Of a stretch of 64,000 nt of DNA, positions 19,746-30,739 are shown one piece after another. The DNA comes from Tomocerus qinae (Eukaryota > Arthropoda > Collembola > Entomobryomorpha > Tomoceridae). A program made the position numbers and the translations under genes. The stretch is from assembly GCA_020055645.1 (NCBI GenBank), contig JAECZT010000007.1:124001-188000 (forward strand), in the 5' to 3' direction. Every line of letters begins with the position of its first letter. The stretch's first letter is position 1. The notes under the pieces were generated by a model. It did not search any database. It was not told where the DNA came from and saw only the letters and a list, made by a program, of their open reading frames with translations.

Positions 19746-21770
19746 GGCTGGAGGAGACACCAAACAGGACCCGCTTGTGCCTGTATTCTTAAATAAGGCG
19801 ACATTCTTGAAAAGGATCTTCCCACCACAGGAACCGGAGAAAGTCCCAATCCTGTTTTCGGACAACCATTTTTAGGAATGCTCTGGCGATGTCAGGAACT
19901 AGGCCAAACCCGTCCAGACGAAATCGTAAAAGGACATCTAGGATGAGCTCCATGAGATTTGTTCCCTTTTCCAGACAGTCGTATAGTGACGGCGAGAACT
20001 TCTCGTGTGCAGAGGCGTCGAAATCGGGGCGAATTGGAGTGGTGTGTTAGGGGGAGAGCACAGCTACAACTATTGATTAGTATAGCTATGCTACCGCTCA
20101 AGCCGCGAGGGCTTACTTGCAGTGGCTCCCGGAACAACTTTACTAAGTGTACAGACTTACACGAAGAGACTTAGTGAAGAGACCATGAGACGGAACGACT
20201 CAACACTGTCCCGCAACTCGATCTGGTGGGCAGTCAGAGAGGGACCGGAACATGTAAGCCGACCGCCAGTGACAACAGACAAATCACTTACAGCAGTCTA
20301 CTTCAATCCACCTTATCACCTCATGTGCATCCCATTGTCCAGACTTGTGCTAGGTAGAACTCGTAGCACGTATACAGACCAACAGAACAATCCATACACT
20401 ACAGACAGGGCATTGATAGATAATCATATTGTCACTAAGATAGGCAAATCAATGCTAATAACGAATATACGGCAATGACAGCTTCTCCCAGCTCCAGACT
20501 ACTACCTTATAGACCTGAGGCGCTCCAGAGATTCGAACTCCAGACATCAGCCTGAGAAGCGGCTGTTTAGACCACTAGACAGACCTGTACGCCCGAATTG
20601 GAGTGGTAGAGCTTGATTGCTTTATCACTGCCCGATGAGGAAGATAATGCCCAAAATCAGAAATTTACTCCGGAGAGATCTTTTCGATGACGGCATCGTT
20701 AAGCCACTCTACGAAGATCCTGTTGTAAACTGGCATTATACCGTCCGTCACAATCTTCGTCATTATTTGTAGTCGTCTCTCGGAAGGCCCCGGTTGCTCT
20801 TCAAGTGGACGCAGTTCGACATCCACAGTAGAGATATCGGCCGTCAGGTGCCCTCGTGAAAGTCTCCGTAAAATAGTGCATTGCAGCTTGTTGGAGTTCC
20901 TCTGTAGACTGCTTCTCCGCCGATTCAATAATGCCGATTACGTGGAGTTGCCACAAACCTTGGAGCGTGGCTTCAGTAACGTGAGCGGTGGTGGCAACCG
21001 TTGCAGCAGCGGAAGGTTGTGGGCTGTGTCCAGTTTTCCCCAAAAGTGTAAGTCAGCTCCCACGTCAGACTGCTGGATTCCTCCTTCAACTGTTTGTTCC
21101 AGGGACCATTTCGGACGCGAGGGATGATGCCAAAAATCTTCCCCTCAAAGTTGCAACGGTAGCTACGATCCATGTTGCTCAGCCAGACACGGTATTCTCC
21201 TTGGTCGTCCGTAATCTATTCTTCCCTGATGCTGGAGTAGCCCATCTTTTATGCCGCATAAGAGTCTAGATAAGACCTTTAAGAACCACTTTTCTCCTCC
21301 TCTCCGTTGCATATGCAGACGAGTGGTGTCTGGAGACATACGTCCTGGGTGCAGGTTTGATTTGACAGGGTGTTACTGCTTCCGTAGGCGGGTTGCTTTA
21401 CAGCTCTGGTATTCGCCGTAGTCTTCTTCACGTCTAGATCGGGACGCAACGAACGAACGGTCTGCATTTTCTGGGGTGATTAGTGTAGAAACAATAGCAA
21501 CACGAATTCTTCTCCGCCAAAATCTTTTAGTCGAGGGACATCCTTGACGTCTGGTAGCAATCATTACTCTCGTGGGTATTCCCGCAAAAGACACAATAAG
21601 ACATTTTCTTTGAAGTATTGGATTTCGACTCATCAGAAAATAGTCCTGCAGCAGTTGGGGTATCCTGAGAAGATTCTTCTCCTTTGGATGGCGATTTCTT
21701 CTGCTTCTCCTCCTTGTTCATAACGAAACTAATCCGGGCAATGGCTATCGGCTCATCTCCTTCCACTTCG
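19742..21770 (-). mobile_element. BEL/Pao retroelement fossil, gag-to-RT part, split by a SINE
   Basis: On the minus strand a gag-like region contains a CCHC knuckle (CVFCGNTHESNDC) near 21560-21600. A pol region follows and, beyond the SINE, an RT block with GTNLMELI, then DIARAF and RVLFGV near 19760-19970. The RT block aligns by eye with the BEL/Pao copy at 58900-59643. It is incomplete and heavily broken, with no LTR visible, and looks old. The SINE at 20044-20593 entered it later. Confidence 0.75.
20044..20593 (-). mobile_element. SINE copy 1 with tRNA-derived head, 14-bp target duplication
   Basis: The 550-bp unit is flanked by a perfect 14-bp duplication, cgaattggagtggt at 20030-20043 and 20594-20607. 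Its head, at the high-coordinate end on the minus strand, is tRNA-like: a TCTAGTGGTCT A-box region complementary to about 20570-20582 and a GTTCGAATC B box at 20530-20540, spaced as in a tRNA. The body is shared at about 90% by eye with 55713-56218. The tail is GT-rich. It is transcribed by RNA polymerase III in known SINEs and moved by a LINE. Confidence 0.9.
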
Positions 21771-21789
21771 TTTCGAAAATTTGGTTCTA

Positions 21790-22090
21790 AAAATCTAAGT
21801 TTCCACAGTTAGGAAAAATGTAAAAGTTTACAGTTAGGAAAAATGTAAAAGTTTGCAGGTAGGAAAAATCTAAAAGTTTACAGTTAGGAAAAATCTAAAA
21901 GTTTACAGTTAGGAAAAATCTAAAAGTTTACAGTTAGGAAAAATCTAAAAGTTTACAGTTAGGAAAAATCTAAAAGTTTACAGTTAGGAAAAATCTAAAA
22001 GTTTCCACAGTGAGGATGGTAAAATTTTAAAGATGAGCTAACTGGATGGAGAAATTGAGGCTGGAGACGTTTAAATTGCAGAGAATTTTA
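21790..22090 (+). repeat. Tandem repeat R3, right copy, 25-bp unit, about 8 copies
   Basis: The unit contains aaaagtttacagttaggaaa. It ends with the same gatgagctaactggatgg / cgtttaaattgcagag sequence as the left copy at 19535-19745. Confidence 0.88.
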
Positions 22091-22518
22091 TTTACAAAGA
22101 ACAAGTGTAGTCGGTTAAAGACAAGTGTACCCAGATTACAGGTAAGTCACAAGTATTTATAACCTGAGCATTGACACAGTTACCAGTAGTATAGGGACCA
22201 GTAAGCCACAACCATGACGCAATCTTGGATTCTAAAAAGGCTCGAACAGTCACAACCATAGCCTACGGCACTCATCAAGCACATACACCGATCCTTACTC
22301 TCGGACAGTAATCTTCACCCCAACTATGCTCGGATAGTCCCAACCATAACCCACGGTACTCATGATAGTACAGGTAGTAACCTAACCCTAACCCTTGAAA
22401 AGCAGCAACCATACCAATAATAGTCATATATAATCTTAGATCTTAATTATAATTTCAATTTAATATAAATTCCTCAACCTTCGGAGTTTAGTTTTCATTA
22501 ATCCATCAAGTAGTCAAC
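22091..22518. other. Unassigned DNA
   Basis: Two related stretches near 22250-22280 and 22325-22365 share cggatagtc / cacaaccata-type blocks, a weak local duplication. No gene is seen. Confidence 0.4.
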
Positions 22519-22690
22519 ATGGACAGCTTCTATCACACTGTTATGAGTGATGCATCTTCGGATTATTTCCCCGATAATACAATTTCAAATTTTAAAAATC
22601 ATTTACATAGTCCAATTGATTTGGAAAATGATTTATACGAAGTTGCTATAACCAAGTATTCATATATTTATATACCAAACATTTTATTGA
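22519..22690 (+). pseudogene. Fragment resembling a protein linked to capsid-bearing elements (fossil)
   Basis: The N-terminal ~57 residues (MDSFYHTVMSDASSDYFPDN, then FKNHLHSPIDL and EVAITKYSY) fit a pattern I associate with a family found next to Polinton/adintovirus-type genes in invertebrates: F-Y-x-T, S-x-S, FP-x-N, F-x-x-x-L, PI-x-L, EVA. This recollection is not verified. The similarity ends near 22690, where LINE-related DNA starts. No other Polinton gene is visible nearby. It is a small, broken fossil. Confidence 0.35.
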
Positions 22691-22739
22691 AAAAGATCAT
22701 CACCATTCATTCCTGCTATGACAGTGCTGCAGGTAGCAT

Positions 22740-23870
22740 GTCCAGCAATTGTGAGTGCTGGTGAATGGAAGTTCTCTAACTTTATTTTGCTGGGCTTGCT
22801 TTGCTGGATTATGCTTGCTGTCTTCTAAGTTTGGGACTGTTGCTTTTTTAAAAGCTATATCTCCAATGGAGCAGTATCGCCTCTTAGATAAGCAGTGACC
22901 TATTCAAATTCCTGCTATATCTTACATTTTGAATGGCCTGGTAGCTTGTTATTTTCTAGTTTCTCTGTAGTGTTTAAGTTTGCTTTAGATCACTTATTAT
23001 GTGGTTAATATTATTCTTGTGCTTGCTTGCTACTTATTTATGGCTCCTAAACTTAGATGAAAAGGTGTTCTTTGTGTTGAGTGCAATATTGTGGATGATG
23101 GTAAATCTGGCCATTATTGTTACATCTGTAATTTGTACTATCATCATAAATGTACAAACTTATCTGTGACTAAATTTTTTTGAACTTTGTTCTAAATCGA
23201 TTTTTACTTGTGATGACTGTCGCTACAAAAAACAGTATGAAAATAAGGTATGTAAACCCATAAATAATATTAAGGATAAAAATATTGTTGGATTATGCTG
23301 TATGAAATATCATGCGAGTTACGTTATTGTATATTTCTCTTTATGTTTGCAACTATATCATCGTTGTCATTAATTCATTAATTTAGGTACTAAATCTAAT
23401 AATTGTGGTTACATTGAATATTATTGTTCTAAATGTATTTTTCCCTTCTCAGATATTGATGATTTAGATTTATTATGTGAATTTTGTGATTTAAATTCTA
23501 ATACCAATGATGTATGTGTCAAAAATCCCCGTGAAATTATTGATTTTGAACTTAATGAATCATCATGTCTAAAACTCCCTAAGGACCTAAAAATTTTTCA
23601 TTTGAACATAAACGGTCTTCTATCTAAAAAGGATATGTTAATACATGATATACATACCTACGATATTGATATTTTATGTATAACTGAGTCTTATGCTAAT
23701 GACACCATTGAGTCAAATGAGCTAGTTATTAAAGGTTACAATATTCTTAGAGTAGATAGAGTAAGATCAGGTGGTGGAGTTTGTGTGTACTTTAAGGAAT
23801 GTTTTAACGTAAGTCGATTAGATTATAATAATCTTAATTATCATTGCCTGTATTTATAAACAACAAGTCA
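22740..23870 (+). mobile_element. LINE family C (CR1/L2-like), 5' ORF2 part with PHD finger and endonuclease
   Basis: Near 23060-23175 the plus strand encodes a PHD-type finger (CVECNIVDDGKSGHYCYICN, then HHKC). A second degraded cysteine region follows. From 23590 comes an APE-type endonuclease start: LKIFHLNINGLLSKKDML, DILCITES, and GYNILRVDR with GGGVCVYF. A PHD finger followed by the apurinic-type endonuclease is known from CR1-like LINEs. The coding region stops near 23859; the RT is absent. Several frame breaks occur before 23580. Confidence 0.75.
23602..23859 (+). pseudogene. LINE endonuclease domain fragment
   Basis: An 85-residue open stretch covers the first endonuclease motifs: N-INGL (the metal-binding Asn block), ITES with the catalytic Glu, and DR..GGGV. 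It ends in a stop before the HD motif, so the domain is cut to roughly its first third to half. Confidence 0.75.
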
Positions 23871-24194
23871 CCATGATACATCACTTAAAGGAGTCTGCGA
23901 ATGAAATATACATATTAGGAGTTTTGAAGGTTTCAAACAATATATTCGCTGTGTGACTTTATTTGTTGGAGTCGCTTCTGTACCTCGGAATGGTATTTTC
24001 TGGTGAAAATAAACAATTAAACATAATATGTAAATATAATTTAACTGTGACATACAAACTGACATAAATCTCCATTTTTGTTGTTTCAAAAAAGCATAGT
24101 CTTGGGCAAAACAAATAACTGAATGTGTTATTCTAAGATGATATTTTAACAGTGATAGACTATTCAATCATAAAAATTTCAACCGTGAACATGA
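23871..24194. other. Unassigned spacer before the minisatellite
   Basis: Nothing recognised. Confidence 0.4.
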
Positions 24195-24200
24195 ACAAAT

Positions 24201-25020
24201 ACTTTCCAAGTGTTTGGAATACTTTCCAAGTGTTTGGAATACTTTCCAAGTGTTTGGAATACTTTCCAAGTGTTTGGAATACTTTCCAAGTGTTTGGAAT
24301 ACTTTCCAAGTGTTTGGAATACTTTCCAAGTGTTTGGAATACTTTCCAAGTGTTTGGAATACTTTCCAAGTGTTTGGAATACTTTCCAAGTGTTTGGAAT
24401 ACTTTCCAAGTGTTTGGAATACTTTCCAAGTGTTTGGAATACTTTCCAAGTGTTTGGAATACTTTCCAAGTGTTTGGAATACTTTCCAAGTGTTTGGAAT
24501 ACTTTCCAAGTGTTTGGAATACTTTCCAAGTGTTTGGAATACTTTCCAAGTGTTTGGAATACTTTCCAAGTGTTTGGAATACTTTCCAAGTGTTTGGAAT
24601 ACTTTCCAAGTGTTTGGAATACTTTCCAAGTGTTTGGAATACTTTCCAAGTGTTTGGAATACTTTCCAAGTGTTTGGAATACTTTCCAAGTGTTTGGAAT
24701 ACTTTCCAAGTGTTTGGAATACTTTCCAAGTGTTTGGAATACTTTCCAAGTGTTTGGAATACTTTCCAAGTGTTTGGAATACTTTCCAAGTGTTTGGAAT
24801 ACTTTCCAAGTGTTTGGAATACTTTCCAAGTGTTTGGAATACTTTCCAAGTGTTTGGAATACTTTCCAAGTGTTTGGAATACTTTCCAAGTGTTTGGAAT
24901 ACTTTCCAAGTGTTTGGAATACTTTCCAAGTGTTTGGAATACTTTCCAAGTGTTTGGAATACTTTGCAAGTGTTTGGAATACTTTCCAAGTGTTTGGAAT
25001 ACTTTCCAAGTAATTGGAAT
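24201..25020 (+). repeat. Homogeneous 20-bp minisatellite, 41 copies
   Basis: The unit actttccaagtgtttggaat is repeated 41 times head to tail. The first 38 copies are identical. Copy 39 has one change (actttgcaag) and copy 41 has two. The unit lacks stop codons in every frame on both strands, so six overlapping ORFs of 267-306 codons result; they are not genes. The near-perfect identity implies very recent expansion or ongoing gene conversion. The copy number in an assembly is often wrong for such arrays. Confidence 0.97.
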
Positions 25021-26520
25021 ACCTTCCAAGTGGAATACTGTCCAAGTGGAATACTGTCGAAGTGGTTTTTAAGTGCTGGAAATAGTTTCCATGTGCTAGA
25101 AATGGGTTTGAAGTGCTGGAAATAGTTTCAATTTGCTGAAAATGGTTTTTAAGTGCAGAAATTTTTTTTCAAGTACTAAAAACAGTTTTCAAGCGTTAAA
25201 AATAGATCCAAAGGATGGAAATGGCTTTCTAGCGCTAGAAATAGTTTTTAAATCCTCAACATAGTTTCCAAGTGCTGGAAATAGTTTCAAAGTGTATCAA
25301 AGAGTTTCCAAATCCTGAAAATAGTTTTCAAATCCTGGAAATAGTTTCCAAATCCTGGAAACAGTTTCCAAATCCTGAAATTAGTTTCCAAGTGCTGGAA
25401 ATAGTTTTTAATTCTTAAACATAGCTACCCAGCACTGCATATAGCTTCCAAATCCTTGAAATAGTTTCCCAATCCTGGAAATAGTTTCCAAATCCTGGAG
25501 TTAGATTCCAAGTGCCGAAAATGGTTTCCAAATCCTGGAAATAGTTTGCAAATCCTGGAATTAGTTTGCAACTGCTGGAAATAGCTTCCAAGTGCTGGAA
25601 ATAGTTTCAACGTTCTAGAAATAGTCTCCAACTGCCGGAAACAGTTTCAAGGTCTTGCAAAGAGTTTCCAAATCCTGGAAATAGTTTCCAAATCCTGGAA
25701 ATAGTTTGCAAATCCTGGAATTAGTTTGCAAGTGCTGGAAATAGTTTCCAAATCCTGGAAATAGTTTGCAAATCCTGGAATTAGGTTGCAAGTGCTGGAA
25801 ATAGCTTCCAAGTGCTGGAAATAGTTTCAACGGTCTAGAAATAATTTCAATTTGCTGGAAATAGTTTTCAAGTGCTGGAAATAGTTTCAACGGTCTAGAA
25901 ATAGTTTCCAAGTGCCGGAAACAGTTTTAAAGTCTTGCAAAGAGTTTCCAAACCCTGGAAATAGTTTCCAAATCCTGGAATTAGTTTCCAAATCCTGGAA
26001 TTAGTTTCCAAATCCTGGAATTAGTTTCCAAATCCTGGAATTAGTTTCCAAGTGCTGGAAATAGTATGCAAGTGCAGGAAATAGATTCCAAGTGCTGGAA
26101 ATAGTTTCAATTTGCTGAAAATAGTTTTTAAGTGCTGGAAATAGTTTCCAAGTTTTAATAACAGTTTTCAAGCGTTAAAAATAGATCCAAAGGTTGGAAA
26201 TGGTTTTCTCGCGCTAGAAATAGTTTCTAATTCCTCAACATAGTTTTCAAGTGCTGGAAATAGTTTTCAAGTGCTGGAAATAGTTTCCAAGTGCTGGAAA
26301 TAGTTTCCAAGTGCTGGAAATAGTTTCCAAGTGCTGGAAATAGTTACTAATTGCTGGGAATAGTTTCCAAGTGCTGAAAGTAGTTTTCAAGTGCTGCAAA
26401 TAGTTTGCATGTGCTTTAAATGGTTTTCAAGTGTAAAAAATAGTTTCCAAGTGCTGTAAATGGCTTTCTAGCGCTAGAAATAACTTCTAATTGCTTAAAA
26501 TATTTTGGAATATGTGCTGC
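25021..26520 (+). repeat. Diverged 20-bp minisatellite with palindromic core
   Basis: About 73 degenerate copies of tttccaagtgctggaaatag, with TTTCC and GGAAA halves inverted. Sub-variants (aatcctggaa, tttgctgaaa) recur in blocks, which shows internal duplications of several units. It is clearly older than the uniform array before it. Confidence 0.93.
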
Positions 26521-26534
26521 AAATAGATTAGGAT

Positions 26535-28420
26535 ATTAATTATTCGGATAATAATACGGAGCTTTCAAGTAAAAGTGCCCTCCTCTGTTTACCGCCCTTT
26601 TTAGACTACGAGGGACTTCTCAGAGTTGGAGCAAGATTACGTCACTCATCTTTGTCATTTAATCGAAAACATCCGATTCTATTCCCCCGCCGTCACTCTC
26701 TCACTAATTTAATTGTTGACTATGAACATAAAAGGATGTTGCATGCTGGACCTCGGTTGCTGTTATATACCCTACAACGAAGATTTTGGATAATTTGTGG
26801 TCGAGATGCTGTTCGAAGATTTGTGCATAAATGTGTTATTTGTTTTCGGCAGCGAGCAGTTACACACAGCACAACAGCTGATGGGAGATCTACCCAACCC
26901 TCGTGTGGAACCAGCTCGGCCGTTTCTCAAGACTGGAGTCCGATACGCCGGTCCAGTCACATTACGCGTAGCAAGTGGTCGTGGATAAAGACAGATGACG
27001 AAAGGATACATTGCCATTTTCGTGTGTTTGTTAACAAAGGCAGTACATTTGGAATTAGTAAGTGATCTTACTACAGATGCTTTTCTAGCAGCCTTGAAGA
27101 GATTTATCTCTCGTCGTGGGATATGCTCAGATATCTATTCAGATAATGGCACTACATTTGTTGGAGCAAAATCTGAAATGGAAAAACTCTACAATTTATC
27201 AATAAAATCAGATCAAACTATCAAGAACTACTTGGCTAACGACGGAACTAATTTTCATCGTGTTCCTGCCTCCTCCCCTCTCTTCACCGGGATTTGTGAA
27301 GCAGGAGTCAAATCGTGTAAACATCATCTTCGTCGTGTCATTGGGAATGCGCTACTTACCTTTGAAGAATTTACAACAGTATTGTGTCAAGTGGAGGCCT
27401 GCCTTAATTCACGTCCACTATATCCATTGTCAAGCTCTCCAGAAGATCTTTCTGTGCTTACACCTGGACACTTTCTGATTGGAGACGCCCTAACTGCGAT
27501 TCCGGAGCCTGATCTATGTCATTTGAACATGAACACACTTTCAAGATGGCAACTCTTGCAGCAAATTACTCAAGATTTCTGAAATCGCTGGCAAATGGAA
27601 TATCTCAGCACTTTGCAGCAACAAACGAAGTGGACAGAAGAAAAACCAAACTTGAATATTGGTGACATGGTGCCCGTAAAGGATGAACAATTACCCACTC
27701 AAAAATGGAACATGGGACGTATCGTCGATACTCTTTGTGGAAAGGATAATCTAGTTCGTGTGGTAACTGTTAAGACTCAAACTGGAATTATCAAGAGACC
27801 TGTTGTGAAAATATGTGTATTACCATTTGATTAGTGTTAAAATAATTGTACGTTCATTTATTAATTGCTTACATTACATTCATTAGAAAGATAGTCTTTC
27901 TACGCGGGGAATATGTTGGATTCTGAATAGTGTGATGATGTTATGTGTGTGAAATGTCAACCAAAATTATGTGTATGTTAACTAGGTTACTAAATGCTTG
28001 ATACAAATAATCGTTATTATCCTAAAGTCGTATTGTAAAACGTAAAATAATTCATTTTACTTGGTTTGTGCATGAAAGTCGGACGACAATTCCGTCCTCT
28101 CCACTTTCACCTAAATTGCTAGAAAATAGTTGCTTTTCCAGAAAGTTTTAAATAAATTAACTGTGTGCTTGTTAATTGTGCTTGTGTTGTGGTTCATTGC
28201 CTGCTATCGTAGCATTATTCATGTACTATTTGTATTCTATTGTATACTATATAATAGACTCTATGTACCTACTATTTACTTGTCGTATCTACCCATTTAT
28301 TTTATATGGTCCTCTATTGGAAATCAGTATCATGTAATATTGAGACTGTATAGTGTATGACAATAAAGCAATAATTACAAATACTACAGTTGTGTTGCGA
28401 GGTAGCGTACATTTACAGGC
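26535..28420 (+). mobile_element. BEL/Pao retroelement fossil: integrase, C-terminal domain and 3' LTR
   Basis: From about 26600 a BEL/Pao-type integrase can be read: a zinc-binding H-H-C-C region (YEHKRMLHAG, CVICFRQ), then the core with AIFVCLLTKAVHLELV and YSDNGTTFVGA (27000-27180), and a C-terminal part up to 27834 (RPVVKICVLPFD), a region typical of these elements. Then comes a purine-rich tract (gcgggga) and a sequence starting TGTTGGATTC at 27913, which fits the 3' LTR. The 5' half is missing. A few breaks are present. The LTR's far edge is unclear. Confidence 0.88.
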
Positions 28421-28484
28421 GAGTACATTTACAAGTGAAAATTGATTACCTGTAATAAATACAAATAATAAGGAGCTTTGACCA

Positions 28485-29020
28485 ATATCCAAAAAACTTA
28501 CATTTAAGCAAACCCACAATATGATAAACTGATATATTACTTCAAAGAATTACAACTATACAATACAATGCAAGCCCACGATAAAAGCAGTAAAAGGTCA
28601 GTTAGTTAGTAACAATTAGTTAATCAGATAAGATAAACGGTATGACGAGGACAAACACGAAAGACGGAATTCAGCCGCTTCGTATACTCTGCAAGGAACC
28701 GAATTCAGAAGCCATGTATTAAGCACTGAACTCAGCGCTCAACTCTTTTCTTAGGGACCCGAATTTGGAAGCCACAGAAAAGACACGACATCTGCAACCA
28801 GCAGTCTCAAGCTACGTCAGCTGACTTCCAGAAGGAACACTAGACAGGAAACGAGAGCAGCAGATAGAAGTAGCTCATCCTCAGAACTTACCAACTCAAT
28901 TGGCATTCAATGATTCCGCTTAACCTGATATTCCTTTGGCTGTTACTATGCCTTATTTTATATTCTTATAGCCATATAGCTTAATCCCAAATTCCCTAGT
29001 ATAGTAAATGGTTGAATGTA
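28485..29020 (+). mobile_element. LTR-like dispersed repeat R2, copy 2 (fossil)
   Basis: Matches 17938-18780 in the same orientation with indels. It lacks the TGTAACGACC start. It lies directly after the BEL/Pao LTR. Confidence 0.5.
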
Positions 29021-29137
29021 AGATATCATATGCTGGAAAGGATGTAGGAAACATTTACCTCTCCTCTTCCAAGCTCACTCCCTAGTTAATTTGCCAAAAA
29101 TCATAATGTAGAATATGATGGTCGGAGTAATTAATTA

Positions 29138-29746
29138 AGGGTGCCAATTAATTTGTATGGCGCACACATGACTTTTGTATGGGGGATTTTTTGACATATA
29201 GTGTGACTTTGTATGGTATGTTATGACTTACCTAATGAATTTGTATGGAAATAATGACTATGTATGGTGATTGTTTTTTATAAACATGCATATAGTATAC
29301 CAATACACTATATATATCACCATAGGCTGGTAAATTAATTCAAGACTAAAAAGTCTCCTAATTAAAATGTTAGCAGTATTTTTCCAATCTGTGCATTTCC
29401 TATCCTCCTTTATTTCGTTTCAAATTGCTTGAGAGTGAACACAAGTACCATGGCTGGCCATGTTAATTTGTAAGTTTGGAGTACAAAACGGACAGTGACA
29501 GTGACACTGATGAACTGACGTTGCAAGTAAAGAAAAGAAGGCAAGGGTGCAACAGAAATGTACGGAAATTGACATTGACAATGAAGACGTATGTATGTTA
29601 CCTATTATGTTAAATTAACTTAATATTGCCATACAAAGTCATAAACTGCCGTACAAAGTCATAAACCGCCATACAAAGTCACACTATCTATTTTTAGCTC
29701 TCCCATACAAAAGTCATGTGTGTGCCATACAAATTCCTATTTTCCC
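29138..29746. mobile_element. MITE-like inverted-repeat element, 609 bp, 8-bp duplication
   Basis: The left end (ggtgccaattaatttgtatgg, shown from its second block: aatttgtatggcgcacacat) is inverted at the right (gtgtgtgccatacaaatt). The duplication attaatta occurs at 29130-29137 and 29747-29754. Interior DNA is rich in catacaaagtcataaac and its complement in tandem near both ends. Non-coding. Confidence 0.75.
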
Positions 29747-29871
29747 ATTAATTAATAGTGGATAGCACCAATAGTATTAATACGATTTGGAATGCACTCG
29801 CGTTAATAACATTTTATAACTAAATAAATGAATTAAATATTTATTAAAATAATAAAATTGATTTTATTTAC

Positions 29872-30739
29872 AGTGCAATGTTTGGAAAGGGGTGTAAAAT
29901 TAATAAAAGAGAAGACGATTTGCACAAATACGTTTGATTGCTGTAAAGGTTTCTGTTTGGATGAAAAATGTGTTTGCGTGGAGGATGGTGGAAATTGTTT
30001 AAAAACAAGCGATTGTTGCCATGGTATTTGTGGAGGAAATAAATGTTCTTGCCAAAAATGGAATGAAGATTGCAATACTGACTATGATTGCTGCAGTAAT
30101 ACCTGTCAAAACGGACGATGTTACTGTGGTACTATCAACGACACTTGTTCATCGATTGAATTTTGCTGCCAAAATAATTGCCATAATGGCTTTTGTAAAT
30201 GTAACACTGAGGGACAAGACTGTACTGTACCTAATGATTGTTGTAAAGGAATATGCCGTAAAAATAAATGTCGTTGTTTATCAATGTTTGAACAATGTGG
30301 GAGAGATAGTGATTGTTGCAAAGGGAAATGTATTAACAATTTATGCCAATGCAAAACATTAAACACATCTTGTGAAACGAAACATGATTGTTGTTTTGGA
30401 ACTTGCATCAATATGAAATGTGTATCGTTTGCTAGGGAGACATGCAGTGAGAGTAGTGAGTGCTCAATTGGAATGTGTAAAAGCAATAAATGTGATTGCT
30501 TACCAAACGAAGAAATTTGCTCAAGTCATGATAATTGCTGCTCAGGAATTTGTGACTATGAAGAAGAGGTATGTGATTGGCCCGAACTGGAGAACATTGT
30601 ATTGATTCCAGGGGATGCTGTAAAGGTGTTTGCGACGATGGAAAATGTACTTGTTTATCGCCCGAAAAAACCTGCTCTGAACCTGAGGACTGTTGCAGTA
30701 AAAACTGTAGTGGAGGAGTTTGTAATTGCAGCCCATTAA
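29872..30739 (+). CDS. Multi-repeat cysteine-rich secreted-type protein, first part (repeats 1-9)
   Basis: The exon appears to start after TTTATTTACAG at 29864-29873, a good 3' splice site; there is no suitable ATG, so the signal peptide should lie in an upstream exon that I cannot identify. The frame encodes nine tandem units of about 25 residues with the pattern C-x5-CC-x4-C-x4/5-C-x-C, for example CTVPNDCCKGICRKNKC. Six cysteines per unit with this spacing resemble inhibitor-cystine-knot or Dickkopf-type small disulfide domains. Such proteins are extracellular. The repeat signal then continues in the overlapping ORF 30577-31854. Whether the change of frame is an unseen intron, an assembly error or decay is open. 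Function unknown. Confidence 0.75.

Noticed and set aside
20515-20593. A tRNA gene on the minus strand
   Set aside because: A and B boxes are present, but the sequence is joined to a repeated 470-bp body with a target duplication, so it is a SINE head.
21605-21640. CTGATGA-gtc-GAAA on the minus strand
   Set aside because: No helix II and no helix III with a cleavage triplet; it lies in BEL/Pao gag-like coding sequence.
24152-25125. Six overlapping ORFs of 267-306 codons on both strands
   Set aside because: They are produced by a 20-bp repeat that lacks stop codons in any frame; period 20 gives a 20-residue pseudo-repeat in every frame.
24201-26520. CRISPR-like array
   Set aside because: The repeats are directly adjacent with no unique spacers; the genome is eukaryotic.
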